A stretch of DNA of 7,044 nt from JAJFUG01 sp964386505 (GCA_964386505.1 CAYLSM010000228.1:1-7044), one strand, 5' to 3'; shown: positions 1 to 7,044, counted from the first letter of the stretch. Made by a program: numbers and translations. Notes: a model not told the origin generated them from the sequence alone.

Positions 1-2187
1 ATAGAGGCCCTTTGCCGGGCAATGGAGAGTGTGTTCTCAAGCTGGAAAAACCAGACCCCGGCGGCCGCCACCCCAGAGCTGTTCGATGTTCTGCACACAG
101 CCCTGGAGACCTTGAACGGCACGATCGGTGCGACTCCGGAGGCGGAGCCCGACCTGTCGGGCCTGGCGGCACAACTCGAAGCCGGGGCGGCTGGAGCGGA
201 GGTTCGGCCTGTAAGCGTCTCGCCCGCTGGGAACAGGCCGCAGGCTGAGCCCGAGCCGGTTATACCGGAGCCTGATCCGGTTGTAACCGAACCGGCCTCG
301 ACTGCCGTCCCGGCCGCCCCGGGCGATGAGGCCGAAACGGAATCGGCGCCGCCTGCGGATAGTGCAGAGCCCCGCTCCGCCGCGGAAAGCGCCGCTGAAA
401 GCCTGAGCCAGGATACGGTGCGGGTGAGCGCCAGACGGTTGGAGGCGATCCTGCGCAAGGCTGAGGAAATGACTGTACTCAAGCTGGCAAGCGCTCAGGT
501 CCTGGAACAGATAACCGAGATACGCCAGGAGCTGGAACTCTGGCGGCGCGACCTGGGCCGTCTGCAGCCGGTCATCAGGCAGTTGGGACGGACACAGCCG
601 TCGGAGTCTCCTCAGGGGGCCGGCAACCAGGCGATAAACCGTCTGCTGGAGTATGTCGAGTCCGGGGGCGCCATGTTGCGGCGGATGGAGAATTACTCCT
701 CCGGCCTCGAAAGAACTGCGGTCGGATTCGGACGCACCCTGTCGCGCTCGGTCGATTTCCTTCTGGACGAGACGCTCGGTCTGCTGACCCTTCCGGCCGC
801 CTCCCTGTTCCGAACCTATCCCAAGCTCGTGCGCCGTCTGGCCCGTGAACAGGGCAAGCAGGTCGATTTCGAGCTGGAGGGTGAGAGCCTGGAACTGGAC
901 CGGAGGGTGCTGCAGGAACTGAAAGACCCGCTCAACCACATACTGCGCAACTCGATCGATCACGGGATCGAGAAGCCCGGGGACCGTCTGGCCGCGGGCA
1001 AACCGGAGCAGGGAAAGATATGTCTTCGCACCCGCCGCCTGGACAGCGGCCGGATCGAGATCACGGTCTCGGATGACGGGCGCGGGGTGGATGTCGAGTC
1101 GCTGCGGCGCGAGGCGCAGAAGAAAAGGATTCTTGCCGGAGAGAACTCCGGTCAGGTGGACCGCAGCCGCGTACTGGCCCTGGCTTTCGAGCCCGGTCTG
1201 TCCACGAGCGCGTTTGTCACCGACCTGTCCGGCCGCGGCCTGGGGCTGAATATAGTGCGCGAGGCGTTGAGCCGTCTGGGCGGTTCCGTGTCGCTCGAAT
1301 CCACGCCCCGGCAGGGAACGAGCGTGCGGATGGTGGTCCCGGTGTCGGTCTCGACCTCCCGGGCGGTGCTGCTGCTCAGCGGAAGACGGCTGTTCCTGAT
1401 CCCCTCGGTGAAAGTCCGCACCACGCTGAAAGTGCCGCGGGATAAAGTGGGGATAGTGGAGAACCGTGAGACTGTCCGCTGGGACGGGGTCGAGGTGCCG
1501 CTGGTTAAGCTGCATGAGGTCCTGCGCATTCGCGTGCAGCAGAAGGACGGGCCGGACAGTGACCGGCCGGTGGTGGCCCTGGTCCTGAGCGAGGCTGGGC
1601 GGAGCGTGGCCCTGCAGGTGGATGAGGTCCTGGCCGAGCAGGAGGTGCTGATCAAGGGACTGGGCCGTCAGTTGCTCCGCGTGCGCAACGTGACCGGAGT
1701 GGCCGTAATCGGCACAGGGCAGGTTGTTCCGGTGCTGCACGCCGCCGACCTGGTGCATTCGGCCACCGCCCGGGCTGAAAGTCCGGCCGGAGCCGGTACC
1801 ACGGCCAGGGTGGACCAGGAGAGGAAAGCCTCGCTCCTGGTGGTCGAGGATTCCCCGACCTCCAGGATGCTGCTCAAGAACATCCTGGAGATGTCGGGCT
1901 ACAGTGTGGAAACCGCGACCAACGGGATGGAGGCGTTCACCCGGCTCAAGGAGAGTTCTTTCGACCTGGTGGTCTCGGATGTGGACATGCCGAAGATGAA
2001 CGGGTTCGTGCTGACCTCCAGAATCCGGGCCGACAAGTCTCTGGCTTCCCTGCCGGTGATCCTGGTCACCGCGCTCGACTCCGATTCCGACCGCGAGCGT
2101 GGATTCGACGTGGGCGCCAGCGCCTATATAGTCAAAAGCAGCTTCGATCAGGGGAACCTTCTCGAAACCGTTAAACGCTTTATCTAA
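1..2187 (+). CDS. cheA: CheA-type chemosensory histidine kinase with fused C-terminal receiver (5' partial)
   Basis: Cytoplasmic kinase that takes signals from MCP/CheW arrays and phosphorylates response regulators. The frame is open from base 1, so the ATG at 22 is internal. Numbering from base 1: residues 1-42 match the end of an Hpt (P1) domain, whose phospho-His must lie upstream; 43-138 are an Ala/Pro/Glu-rich linker with no recognisable P2; 139-262 are a long helical P3 dimerization region; 263-445 are the P4 ATPase with N-box (N317, H321), G1 box DDGRG (358-362) and GRGLGL (411-416); about 446-590 are a CheW-like P5; 611-728 are a receiver with E616/D617, acceptor D660, T690 and K712. 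The receiver Lys is followed by Ser, not the usual Pro. FrzE and WspE share the CheA-receiver layout. It ends 15 bases before cheB, probably in the same transcript. Function is secure; the physiological output is unknown. Confidence 0.96.
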   Translation: MEALCRAMESVFSSWKNQTPAAATPELFDVLHTALETLNGTIGATPEAEPDLSGLAAQLEAGAAGAEVRPVSVSPAGNRPQAEPEPVIPEPDPVVTEPASTAVPAAPGDEAETESAPPADSAEPRSAAESAAESLSQDTVRVSARRLEAILRKAEEMTVLKLASAQVLEQITEIRQELELWRRDLGRLQPVIRQLGRTQPSESPQGAGNQAINRLLEYVESGGAMLRRMENYSSGLERTAVGFGRTLSRSVDFLLDETLGLLTLPAASLFRTYPKLVRRLAREQGKQVDFELEGESLELDRRVLQELKDPLNHILRNSIDHGIEKPGDRLAAGKPEQGKICLRTRRLDSGRIEITVSDDGRGVDVESLRREAQKKRILAGENSGQVDRSRVLALAFEPGLSTSAFVTDLSGRGLGLNIVREALSRLGGSVSLESTPRQGTSVRMVVPVSVSTSRAVLLLSGRRLFLIPSVKVRTTLKVPRDKVGIVENRETVRWDGVEVPLVKLHEVLRIRVQQKDGPDSDRPVVALVLSEAGRSVALQVDEVLAEQEVLIKGLGRQLLRVRNVTGVAVIGTGQVVPVLHAADLVHSATARAESPAGAGTTARVDQERKASLLVVEDSPTSRMLLKNILEMSGYSVETATNGMEAFTRLKESSFDLVVSDVDMPKMNGFVLTSRIRADKSLASLPVILVTALDSDSDRERGFDVGASAYIVKSSFDQGNLLETVKRFI

Positions 2188-2195
2188 GAAGGAAG
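2187..2195 (+). promoter_or_regulatory. Ribosome binding site of cheB
   Basis: A purine-rich AGAAGGAAG stretch overlaps the last base of the cheA stop codon. Its AAGGA core (2189-2193) lies 9 bases before the GTG at 2203. This supports the GTG as the start over the in-frame ATG at 2215, which would remove the first beta strand of the receiver. Confidence 0.7.
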
Positions 2196-2202
2196 CCGTC
2201 CT

Positions 2203-3303
2203 GTGATCAGAGTGATGGTGGCAGAGGATTCGGCCGTTGTCCGCGCCAACCTGGTGCACATACTGGAGAGCGACCCGGAGCTGACCGTGGTGGCGCAGGC
2301 GCACAACGGACGGGAAGCTGTGGAACTGGCCCGGAAGAAGCACCCGGATGTTATCACGATGGATATCCACATGCCCGAGCTGGACGGTTTCCAGGCCACC
2401 CGGGAAATCATGGCCACGCACCCGGCGCCGATTGTCATTGTCACCGCCAGCTGGGACCCGGATGAAGTGTCCAAGACTTTCCAGGCTGTCGAGGCCGGGG
2501 CGGTCAACATCGTGGCCAAGCCGCTTTCAATCGGGCATCCTGAATATGAGCGCTCGGCCCGGGAGCTGATACAACTGGTCAAGGCAATGTCCGAGGTGAA
2601 AGTGGTGCGCCGCATCCGTTCGCTGGCTCCCGCGGCGCCTTTTTCCAACGGAGCGTCCACCGTCATGGCACAAAGCGGGCGCCGCGACATCCGGCTGGTG
2701 GCGATCGGGGCCTCCACCGGCGGGCCGCCGGTTCTGCAGACAATCCTCTCCGGCCTGCCGCGCAGTTTCCCGGCGCCGGTGCTGGTAGTTCAGCATATAA
2801 CCGTGGGTTTCATCCAGGGGCTGATCGACTGGCTGAAGGAAAGCTCGGGCATCCCGGTGCGTCTGGCGCAGGATGGCGAACTGTTGCGACCTGGGCAGGC
2901 CTATTTCGCCCCGGACAATTTTCAGATGGGGTTGCTCGACGTGAACAGGATAAGCCTGATGGACGCTCCGGCCGAGAACCACCTTCGCCCCTCGGTCTCG
3001 TACCTGTTCCGCTCGGTGGCGCGGGTCTGCGGGCAGAATGCCGCCGCGGTCCTGCTGACCGGGATGGGCTGTGACGGGGCGCTGGAAATGAACCTGATCC
3101 GTGAGCGTGGCGGGTTGACAATCGCTCAGGACAAGGAGTCCTCCATGATTTACGGGATGCCGGGCGAGGCCCAGAAACTGGGTGCGGCCAGCCTGATCCT
3201 GCCGCCCGGACAGATCGTGGACGCTCTGCTCGGCTCTGTCCATCAGACGGCGCCGCAGGGTTTCAGTGACGGGGCCTGGAGCACGTCCGGGGAGGGAATA
3301 TGA
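2203..3303 (+). CDS. cheB: CheB protein-glutamate methylesterase / chemoreceptor glutamine deamidase
   Basis: Removes methyl groups from glutamates of chemoreceptors (and typically deamidates glutamines), giving adaptation under control of CheA phosphorylation. The 366 residues are close to the usual CheB length. Receiver domain 1-125: E8/D9 acidic pair, acceptor D54 before the HMP motif, T81 and K106-P107. A linker of about 35 residues follows. Methylesterase domain about 162-348: Ser171 in GASTGGPP, His198 in VVQH and Asp291 in TGMGCDGA form the catalytic triad expected for the family, and the conserved QDKESS and YGMPGEA segments follow. All key residues are present, so it should be active. 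The start is GTG with a good Shine-Dalgarno; residues 2-6 are needed for the first receiver strand. The gene follows cheA by 15 bases and its stop overlaps the next start. In a Wsp-type operon this would be the WspF position. Its MCP substrate is outside the window. Confidence 0.97.
   Translation: MIRVMVAEDSAVVRANLVHILESDPELTVVAQAHNGREAVELARKKHPDVITMDIHMPELDGFQATREIMATHPAPIVIVTASWDPDEVSKTFQAVEAGAVNIVAKPLSIGHPEYERSARELIQLVKAMSEVKVVRRIRSLAPAAPFSNGASTVMAQSGRRDIRLVAIGASTGGPPVLQTILSGLPRSFPAPVLVVQHITVGFIQGLIDWLKESSGIPVRLAQDGELLRPGQAYFAPDNFQMGLLDVNRISLMDAPAENHLRPSVSYLFRSVARVCGQNAAAVLLTGMGCDGALEMNLIRERGGLTIAQDKESSMIYGMPGEAQKLGAASLILPPGQIVDALLGSVHQTAPQGFSDGAWSTSGEGI
3290..3297 (+). promoter_or_regulatory. 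Ribosome binding site of the hybrid kinase gene, inside the cheB end
   Basis: A GGGAGGGA-like purine run sits within the last cheB codons, with its GGAGG core at 3291-3295 and only 4 bases before the ATG at 3300. The spacing is tight, so initiation probably leans on translational coupling through the ATGA overlap. No other ATG or GTG in this frame lies close downstream, so the start is well set. Confidence 0.6.
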
Positions 3304-6300
3304 CTGAGCCGGGGATCAACAAGGATGAGATCGACATTCTGATCGTCGAGGACAGCCCGACCCAGGCGCTGCGTCTCCAGCACGTGCTGCGGAAAGAGGG
3401 CTACCGGGTGACAATAAGCCAGAACGGCCTAAAGGCCCTGGCCCTGGCCCGTCAGAACCCACCGGCGATTGTGATCTCGGACGTGGTCATGCCCGAGATG
3501 GACGGGTTCGAGCTGTGCCGTCAGATCAAGAGCGATCCGCAGCTTAAGGCCACGCCGGTGATCCTGGTCTCGGCCCTGAGCGAGCCGGATGACATTGTCC
3601 AGGGACTGATCAGCGGAGCGGACAATTTCCTCACCAAGCCCTATGATGACGAACTGCTGCTGTCGCGGGTCGAGTACAGTCTCGTAAACCGCGACTTGCG
3701 CGGTAAGCCGGTGTCCGAACAGGGTATGGAGGTGTTTTTCCTCGGCAAGAAACACTACATCAACTCCGACCGCTCGCAGATACTCGACCTGCTGTTTTCC
3801 ACCTATGAAAGCGTGATGCTGCGGGGCAAGGAACTGGAGCGCAAGAACGTGGAGCTGAGCAAGGCGCACCAGGATTTGCGGGCCCTGAACCAAAGCCTTG
3901 AAAAGCAGGTGCTGGAGCGCACCGAGAAGATCACGAACCTGAACCGGATCATCCTGGCGGTGCGGAACGTGAACAAGCTGATCGCCAAGGAAAAGGACCG
4001 CAGCCGCCTTCTGCAGGGAGTCTGCGACAGCCTGGTCTCGACCGGGGCGTTCAACTGTGTCAGGGTGTTCATTCTCCGCGAAAAAAACGGCCTGGAAGGC
4101 TATGCCGACAGTGCCACCGTGGAGCGCATGCGACAGAAAGCCGGGAAACTGGACCTGCAAATTGTGCCGGAGAGTTTCGAGCGGGCGCTGAAAAACCCGG
4201 GACTTGTCATGCTTGATAAACGACGTTGCGATGATTTGCATTTGTACGAATGCAAGTCCTGTGACGTTGAAAAGCTGGTCCTGGTAAGGGTGGAAAGCAG
4301 CGCCAAGGTGTTCGGCCTGCTGGTGGTGGCCTTACCGGCAGGCTGTGTGCTGGACGAGGAGGGACAGCAGCTTCTGCTCGAAGTGGCGATGGATATCGGT
4401 CTGGGACTGGGCAACGCCGACCTGGAACTGGAGAAACTGATTTCCCAGTTGACCCTTGTGACGAGCGAGCAGAAATACCGCTCCCTGTTCGAGAACATGT
4501 ATTCGGGCTTTTGCTACCATGAAATAATCCTGGAAGACGGCAAGGCGGTGGATTACCGGTTCCTGGAGGTCAACTCCAGTTTCGAGAAACAGACCGGTCT
4601 GAAAAAAAGCGACATGGTCGGAAAGACCGCCTCCGAGATCCTGGCGCTTCACCCGGGCGGGATACCCGATCTGAATGGCATCTTCACCCGGGTGATGAAA
4701 AAGAAAAAGGCCGAGGTGGACGACTTTTACTTCGAGCCACTCGACAAATGGTTCTCCCTGATGATCTATTCCCCCGACCCGGGCCATTTCGCCGCGATCT
4801 ACAACGACATAACGGACCGGAAGCGGATGGAGCAGGAGCTGCGCGAGTCGGAGGCGGCCTACCACGAACTGTACGAGAACGCCCCGGTGGGTTATCACGA
4901 ACTGGATTCGAAAGGGAACTTAGTCCGGATCAACCGTACCGAGAGCGAAATGCTGGGCTATTCTACCGAGGAGCTGATTGGTCAGCCTGTATTTATGCTG
5001 GTAGCCCCGTCGGAGAGGGAAATTTCCAGAAAGAATTTCGAACTGAAAATAGCGGGTAAGCGCGGTGTCGCCCCGTTCAGCCGCCGCTATATCTGCCGGG
5101 ACGGGCGGGAGATCGACTGCATGCTGGATGAGAAGCTGGTTTTCGACCAGTCCGGTGCGATCTGCGGCATCCGCACCACAGTCAGGGATATCACCGAGCT
5201 CAAGCGGGCCGAGGATGCCCTGAGGCAGCGGCTCGAGATCGAGAAGTTCGTCGCCTCCATCGCCACTGTGTTCAACAACCTCAAGGACGGGGAGGAGGAC
5301 AGCGGGCTGGAGTACACCCTTGAGGCTCTGGGGGAGTTCGCCGATTTCGAGCATGTCTACCTGTCTCTGCTGTCGCGGGATTCTCTCAACATGGCGCGGG
5401 TGTATTCCTGGCATTCCTCCACAGCCAAGCCCCAGTCGCCCGAGGTGATGACTTTCCAGGCGGATCATCTCCCCTGGTGCCTCGAAAGGCTTCACCGTTT
5501 CGAGAAGATAGCGATTCAGGACGTGGACAGCCTGCCGGAGCAGGCGGCCACCGACCGGGAATGGCTGAAAAGCCACGCTGTCAATTCGCTGGTGATCCTT
5601 CCGCTGGTCAGCGAGTTTAACCTGTTCGGCTTCCTGGGGTTCAATACTGGCCGGAGGGCCAAAGAATTGAGTGAGGATTTTCTCAGCCCGCTGTCGCTGG
5701 TTGGCGAGATAGTTGTCAATGTGCTGGAGCGCAAGCGTGTGGGCGAGGCCCGCCGTCTTCTGCAGGCCGCTTTCGAGCAGGCCGCCGAGACTGTGATAAT
5801 CACCGACACCCAGGGCAATATAGAGTATGTCAACCCGGCCCTGGAGCAGGTCTCCGGTTACAGCCGGAAGGAAATCCTGGGCCGGAGCATCCACCTGTTC
5901 AAGAGCGACCGTCAGGACGAGGACCAGTACAAGGAACTCTGGGACACGGTCAACGCCGGCGATTTCTGGCAGGGGCGGCTGATCAGCCGAAAGAAGGACG
6001 GGGCGGACTACAATGAGGATGTCACTTTTTCACCGGTCAAGGACCTCAACGGGCGGGTGGTGCACTACGTGGCTGTCAAGCGTGACATCAGCCAGGAACT
6101 GGAACTGGAAAATCAGCTCGTGCAGGCGCAGAAAATGGAATCGATCGGCCTGCTTGCCGGAGGCGTGGCCCACGATTTCAACAACATCCTGGCCATAGTC
6201 ATGGGTTATGCCAACCTGCTGGTGCGCTCGCAGAGCATCCCGGAAAAGGAACGAAAGAAACTGGAGGAAATCGAGCAGGCCGCCCAGCGTGGCGCGGTGC

Positions 6301-7044
6301 TGACCCGTCAGCTGCTCACTTTCAGCCGCAAGGGCAAACCGCGTTTCGCGGTGGCCGATTTCAACGCCATCCTCAAAGAGTCGCTCGGTTTCCTGCAGCG
6401 GACCATCGGTCCGGACTGCTCTATCGACCTGGACCTGGCCCCGGACCTGGGGCAGATCAAGGCAGATGCCACCCAGATGCAGCAGGTGCTGATGAACCTG
6501 GCGATCAACGCCCGCGACGCCATGCCCGGGGGTGGGAAGATCAGCCTTACAACTGCAAATATCGACATCGACAAACGTTACCTGAGCAACCACCTGGATA
6601 TCGAGCCCGGCAGTTACATCCAGGTGTCGGTCACGGACACCGGCACCGGGATGCCGCCTGAAATCCAGGCCCGGATTTTCGAGCCGTTTTTCACCACGAA
6701 AGAGGCCGGCAAGGGCACCGGTCTGGGACTGAGCGTGGTCTACGGCATAGTGAAATCACACCGCGGGCTGATCAATGTGTACAGCGAACAGGGCTGCGGC
6801 ACCACGTTCCGCATCTACCTGCCCCGCACCACCGAGCAGATTGAGGACAAGTCCGCCGCCGAGGCGCCGGTGAAAGGCGGGGCTGAGACAGTGCTGCTGG
6901 TGGATGACGAGCTGCCGATCTTGCAGATGGCCGCGAGCATTCTGGGCGAATTCGGCTACAAGTGTCATCAGGCCGCGAGCGGGGAGGAGGCCCTCGGGCT
7001 ATTTTCCGGGGCGGCCTCCCGGATCGACCTGGTGATCTCGGATA
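3300..7044 (+). CDS. Cytoplasmic hybrid histidine kinase: REC-GAF-PAS-PAS-GAF-PAS-HisKA-HATPase-REC (3' partial)
   Basis: A sensor kinase expected to autophosphorylate on His and relay phosphate to receiver domains. The frame is open to the window end (1248 codons). Domains: receiver 11-128 (E17/D18, D61, S91, K113-P114); an unnamed segment 143-172; coiled coil about 174-220; GAF about 222-380 with Cys310/318/321; PAS 389-514, ending in a DITDRK-type motif; PAS 516-641, ending in DITELKRAE; GAF about 645-815; PAS about 820-938; HisKA about 940-1006 with H958 in GGVAHDFNNIL; HATPase about 1045-1175 with N1070, DTGTG (1113-1117), EPFFTT (1128-1133) and GTGLGL (1139-1144); receiver from about 1196 (D1202/D1203), cut at D1248, the predicted acceptor. 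No signal peptide or membrane segment is seen, so it is cytoplasmic. It overlaps cheB by 4 bases (ATGA), so the two are probably co-translated. Kinase assignment is secure; ligands and output are unknown. If the receiver is the last domain, about 65 residues are missing. Confidence 0.95.
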   Translation, partial: MTEPGINKDEIDILIVEDSPTQALRLQHVLRKEGYRVTISQNGLKALALARQNPPAIVISDVVMPEMDGFELCRQIKSDPQLKATPVILVSALSEPDDIVQGLISGADNFLTKPYDDELLLSRVEYSLVNRDLRGKPVSEQGMEVFFLGKKHYINSDRSQILDLLFSTYESVMLRGKELERKNVELSKAHQDLRALNQSLEKQVLERTEKITNLNRIILAVRNVNKLIAKEKDRSRLLQGVCDSLVSTGAFNCVRVFILREKNGLEGYADSATVERMRQKAGKLDLQIVPESFERALKNPGLVMLDKRRCDDLHLYECKSCDVEKLVLVRVESSAKVFGLLVVALPAGCVLDEEGQQLLLEVAMDIGLGLGNADLELEKLISQLTLVTSEQKYRSLFENMYSGFCYHEIILEDGKAVDYRFLEVNSSFEKQTGLKKSDMVGKTASEILALHPGGIPDLNGIFTRVMKKKKAEVDDFYFEPLDKWFSLMIYSPDPGHFAAIYNDITDRKRMEQELRESEAAYHELYENAPVGYHELDSKGNLVRINRTESEMLGYSTEELIGQPVFMLVAPSEREISRKNFELKIAGKRGVAPFSRRYICRDGREIDCMLDEKLVFDQSGAICGIRTTVRDITELKRAEDALRQRLEIEKFVASIATVFNNLKDGEEDSGLEYTLEALGEFADFEHVYLSLLSRDSLNMARVYSWHSSTAKPQSPEVMTFQADHLPWCLERLHRFEKIAIQDVDSLPEQAATDREWLKSHAVNSLVILPLVSEFNLFGFLGFNTGRRAKELSEDFLSPLSLVGEIVVNVLERKRVGEARRLLQAAFEQAAETVIITDTQGNIEYVNPALEQVSGYSRKEILGRSIHLFKSDRQDEDQYKELWDTVNAGDFWQGRLISRKKDGADYNEDVTFSPVKDLNGRVVHYVAVKRDISQELELENQLVQAQKMESIGLLAGGVAHDFNNILAIVMGYANLLVRSQSIPEKERKKLEEIEQAAQRGAVLTRQLLTFSRKGKPRFAVADFNAILKESLGFLQRTIGPDCSIDLDLAPDLGQIKADATQMQQVLMNLAINARDAMPGGGKISLTTANIDIDKRYLSNHLDIEPGSYIQVSVTDTGTGMPPEIQARIFEPFFTTKEAGKGTGLGLSVVYGIVKSHRGLINVYSEQGCGTTFRIYLPRTTEQIEDKSAAEAPVKGGAETVLLVDDELPILQMAASILGEFGYKCHQAASGEEALGLFSGAASRIDLVISD
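4233..4258. repeat. Imperfect 26-base palindrome in an AT-rich patch inside the hybrid kinase gene
   Basis: The inner 20 bases, TTGCATTTGTACGAATGCAA (4236-4255), are self-complementary at 9 of 10 pairs, and the odd pair is T/G. Three flanking pairs extend it to 26 bases with one more T/G. The surrounding 4201-4260 has 25 G/C out of 60 bases (42%), clearly below the rest of the gene. It lies wholly within codons of the first GAF domain. It may be chance, a transcript hairpin or a protein-binding site; nothing else in the sequence supports a function. Confidence 0.5.

Noticed and set aside
22..24. ATG at 22 as the start of the CheA gene.
   Set aside because: The frame is open upstream to base 1, and residues encoded by 1-21 (IEALCRA) continue a normal Hpt helix, so the true start lies outside the window.
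2188..2202. Possible terminator or promoter between cheA and cheB.
   Set aside because: Only 15 bases, occupied by the ribosome binding site, with no hairpin or T run.
2215..2217. ATG at 2215 as an alternative cheB start.
   Set aside because: It would drop residues of the first receiver beta strand, and the Shine-Dalgarno is better placed for the GTG at 2203.
37..2421. A 794-codon open frame on the minus strand opposite cheA and the start of cheB.
   Set aside because: It is a compositional shadow of GC-rich coding sequence: His/Arg/Gln/Gly-rich, no recognisable domain, crosses a gene boundary and lies opposite clearly functional, well-conserved motifs.
3429..4241. A 270-codon minus-strand open frame opposite the first receiver and GAF domain.
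   Set aside because: Same shadow pattern; it is antisense to conserved receiver residues such as the VISDVVMP motif.
4920..5894. A 324-codon open frame on the minus strand within the hybrid kinase gene.
   Set aside because: The opposite strand encodes continuous PAS and GAF sequence; the antisense product has no family features or supporting start site.
6095..6110. Short GGAACT tandem repeat.
   Set aside because: Two and a half copies encoding an ELELE helix before HisKA; expected in a coiled-coil coding region.

Overview
The window is a fully coding, plus-strand stretch from a GC-rich bacterium; third codon positions are strongly biased to G/C (CTG, GTG, GCC, CGC). It holds the downstream end of a chemosensory (Che-type) operon. 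The species cannot be read from the sequence. The style of the genes (a CheA fused to a receiver, a CheB, and a large cytoplasmic PAS/GAF hybrid kinase) is familiar from Deltaproteobacteria/Myxococcota-like bacteria and related sediment or soil lineages, but this placement is inference.

Layout: (1) 1-2187, a CheA-type histidine kinase cut off at its 5' end by the window edge and carrying its own C-terminal receiver. (2) 2203-3303, a CheB methylesterase with a GTG start, 15 bases after the CheA stop. (3) 3300-7044, a very large hybrid histidine kinase cut off by the 3' edge, whose ATG overlaps the CheB stop codon (ATGA). Its reading frame stays open from 3300 to the last base, 1248 full codons, and the last complete codon is the predicted phospho-acceptor Asp of a second receiver. 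The window has no RNA gene, mobile element, CRISPR array, convincing promoter or terminator, and no intergenic gap above 15 bases.

How the genes work together (inference from family knowledge): an MCP/CheW array, not in this window, would control CheA autophosphorylation. CheA would pass phosphate to its fused receiver, to the CheB receiver (adaptation by MCP demethylation), and plausibly to the N-terminal receiver of the third protein. That third protein occupies the place where a Wsp-type operon has its output regulator (the diguanylate cyclase WspR). It could feed chemosensory output into a second phosphorelay that also reads signals through two GAF and three PAS domains. No free-standing CheY is seen. 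The most interesting points are this possible coupling of two kinase systems, an unnamed segment between receiver and GAF in the hybrid kinase, a cysteine cluster in its first GAF domain, and a near-perfect palindrome in an AT-rich patch over the same cysteines.
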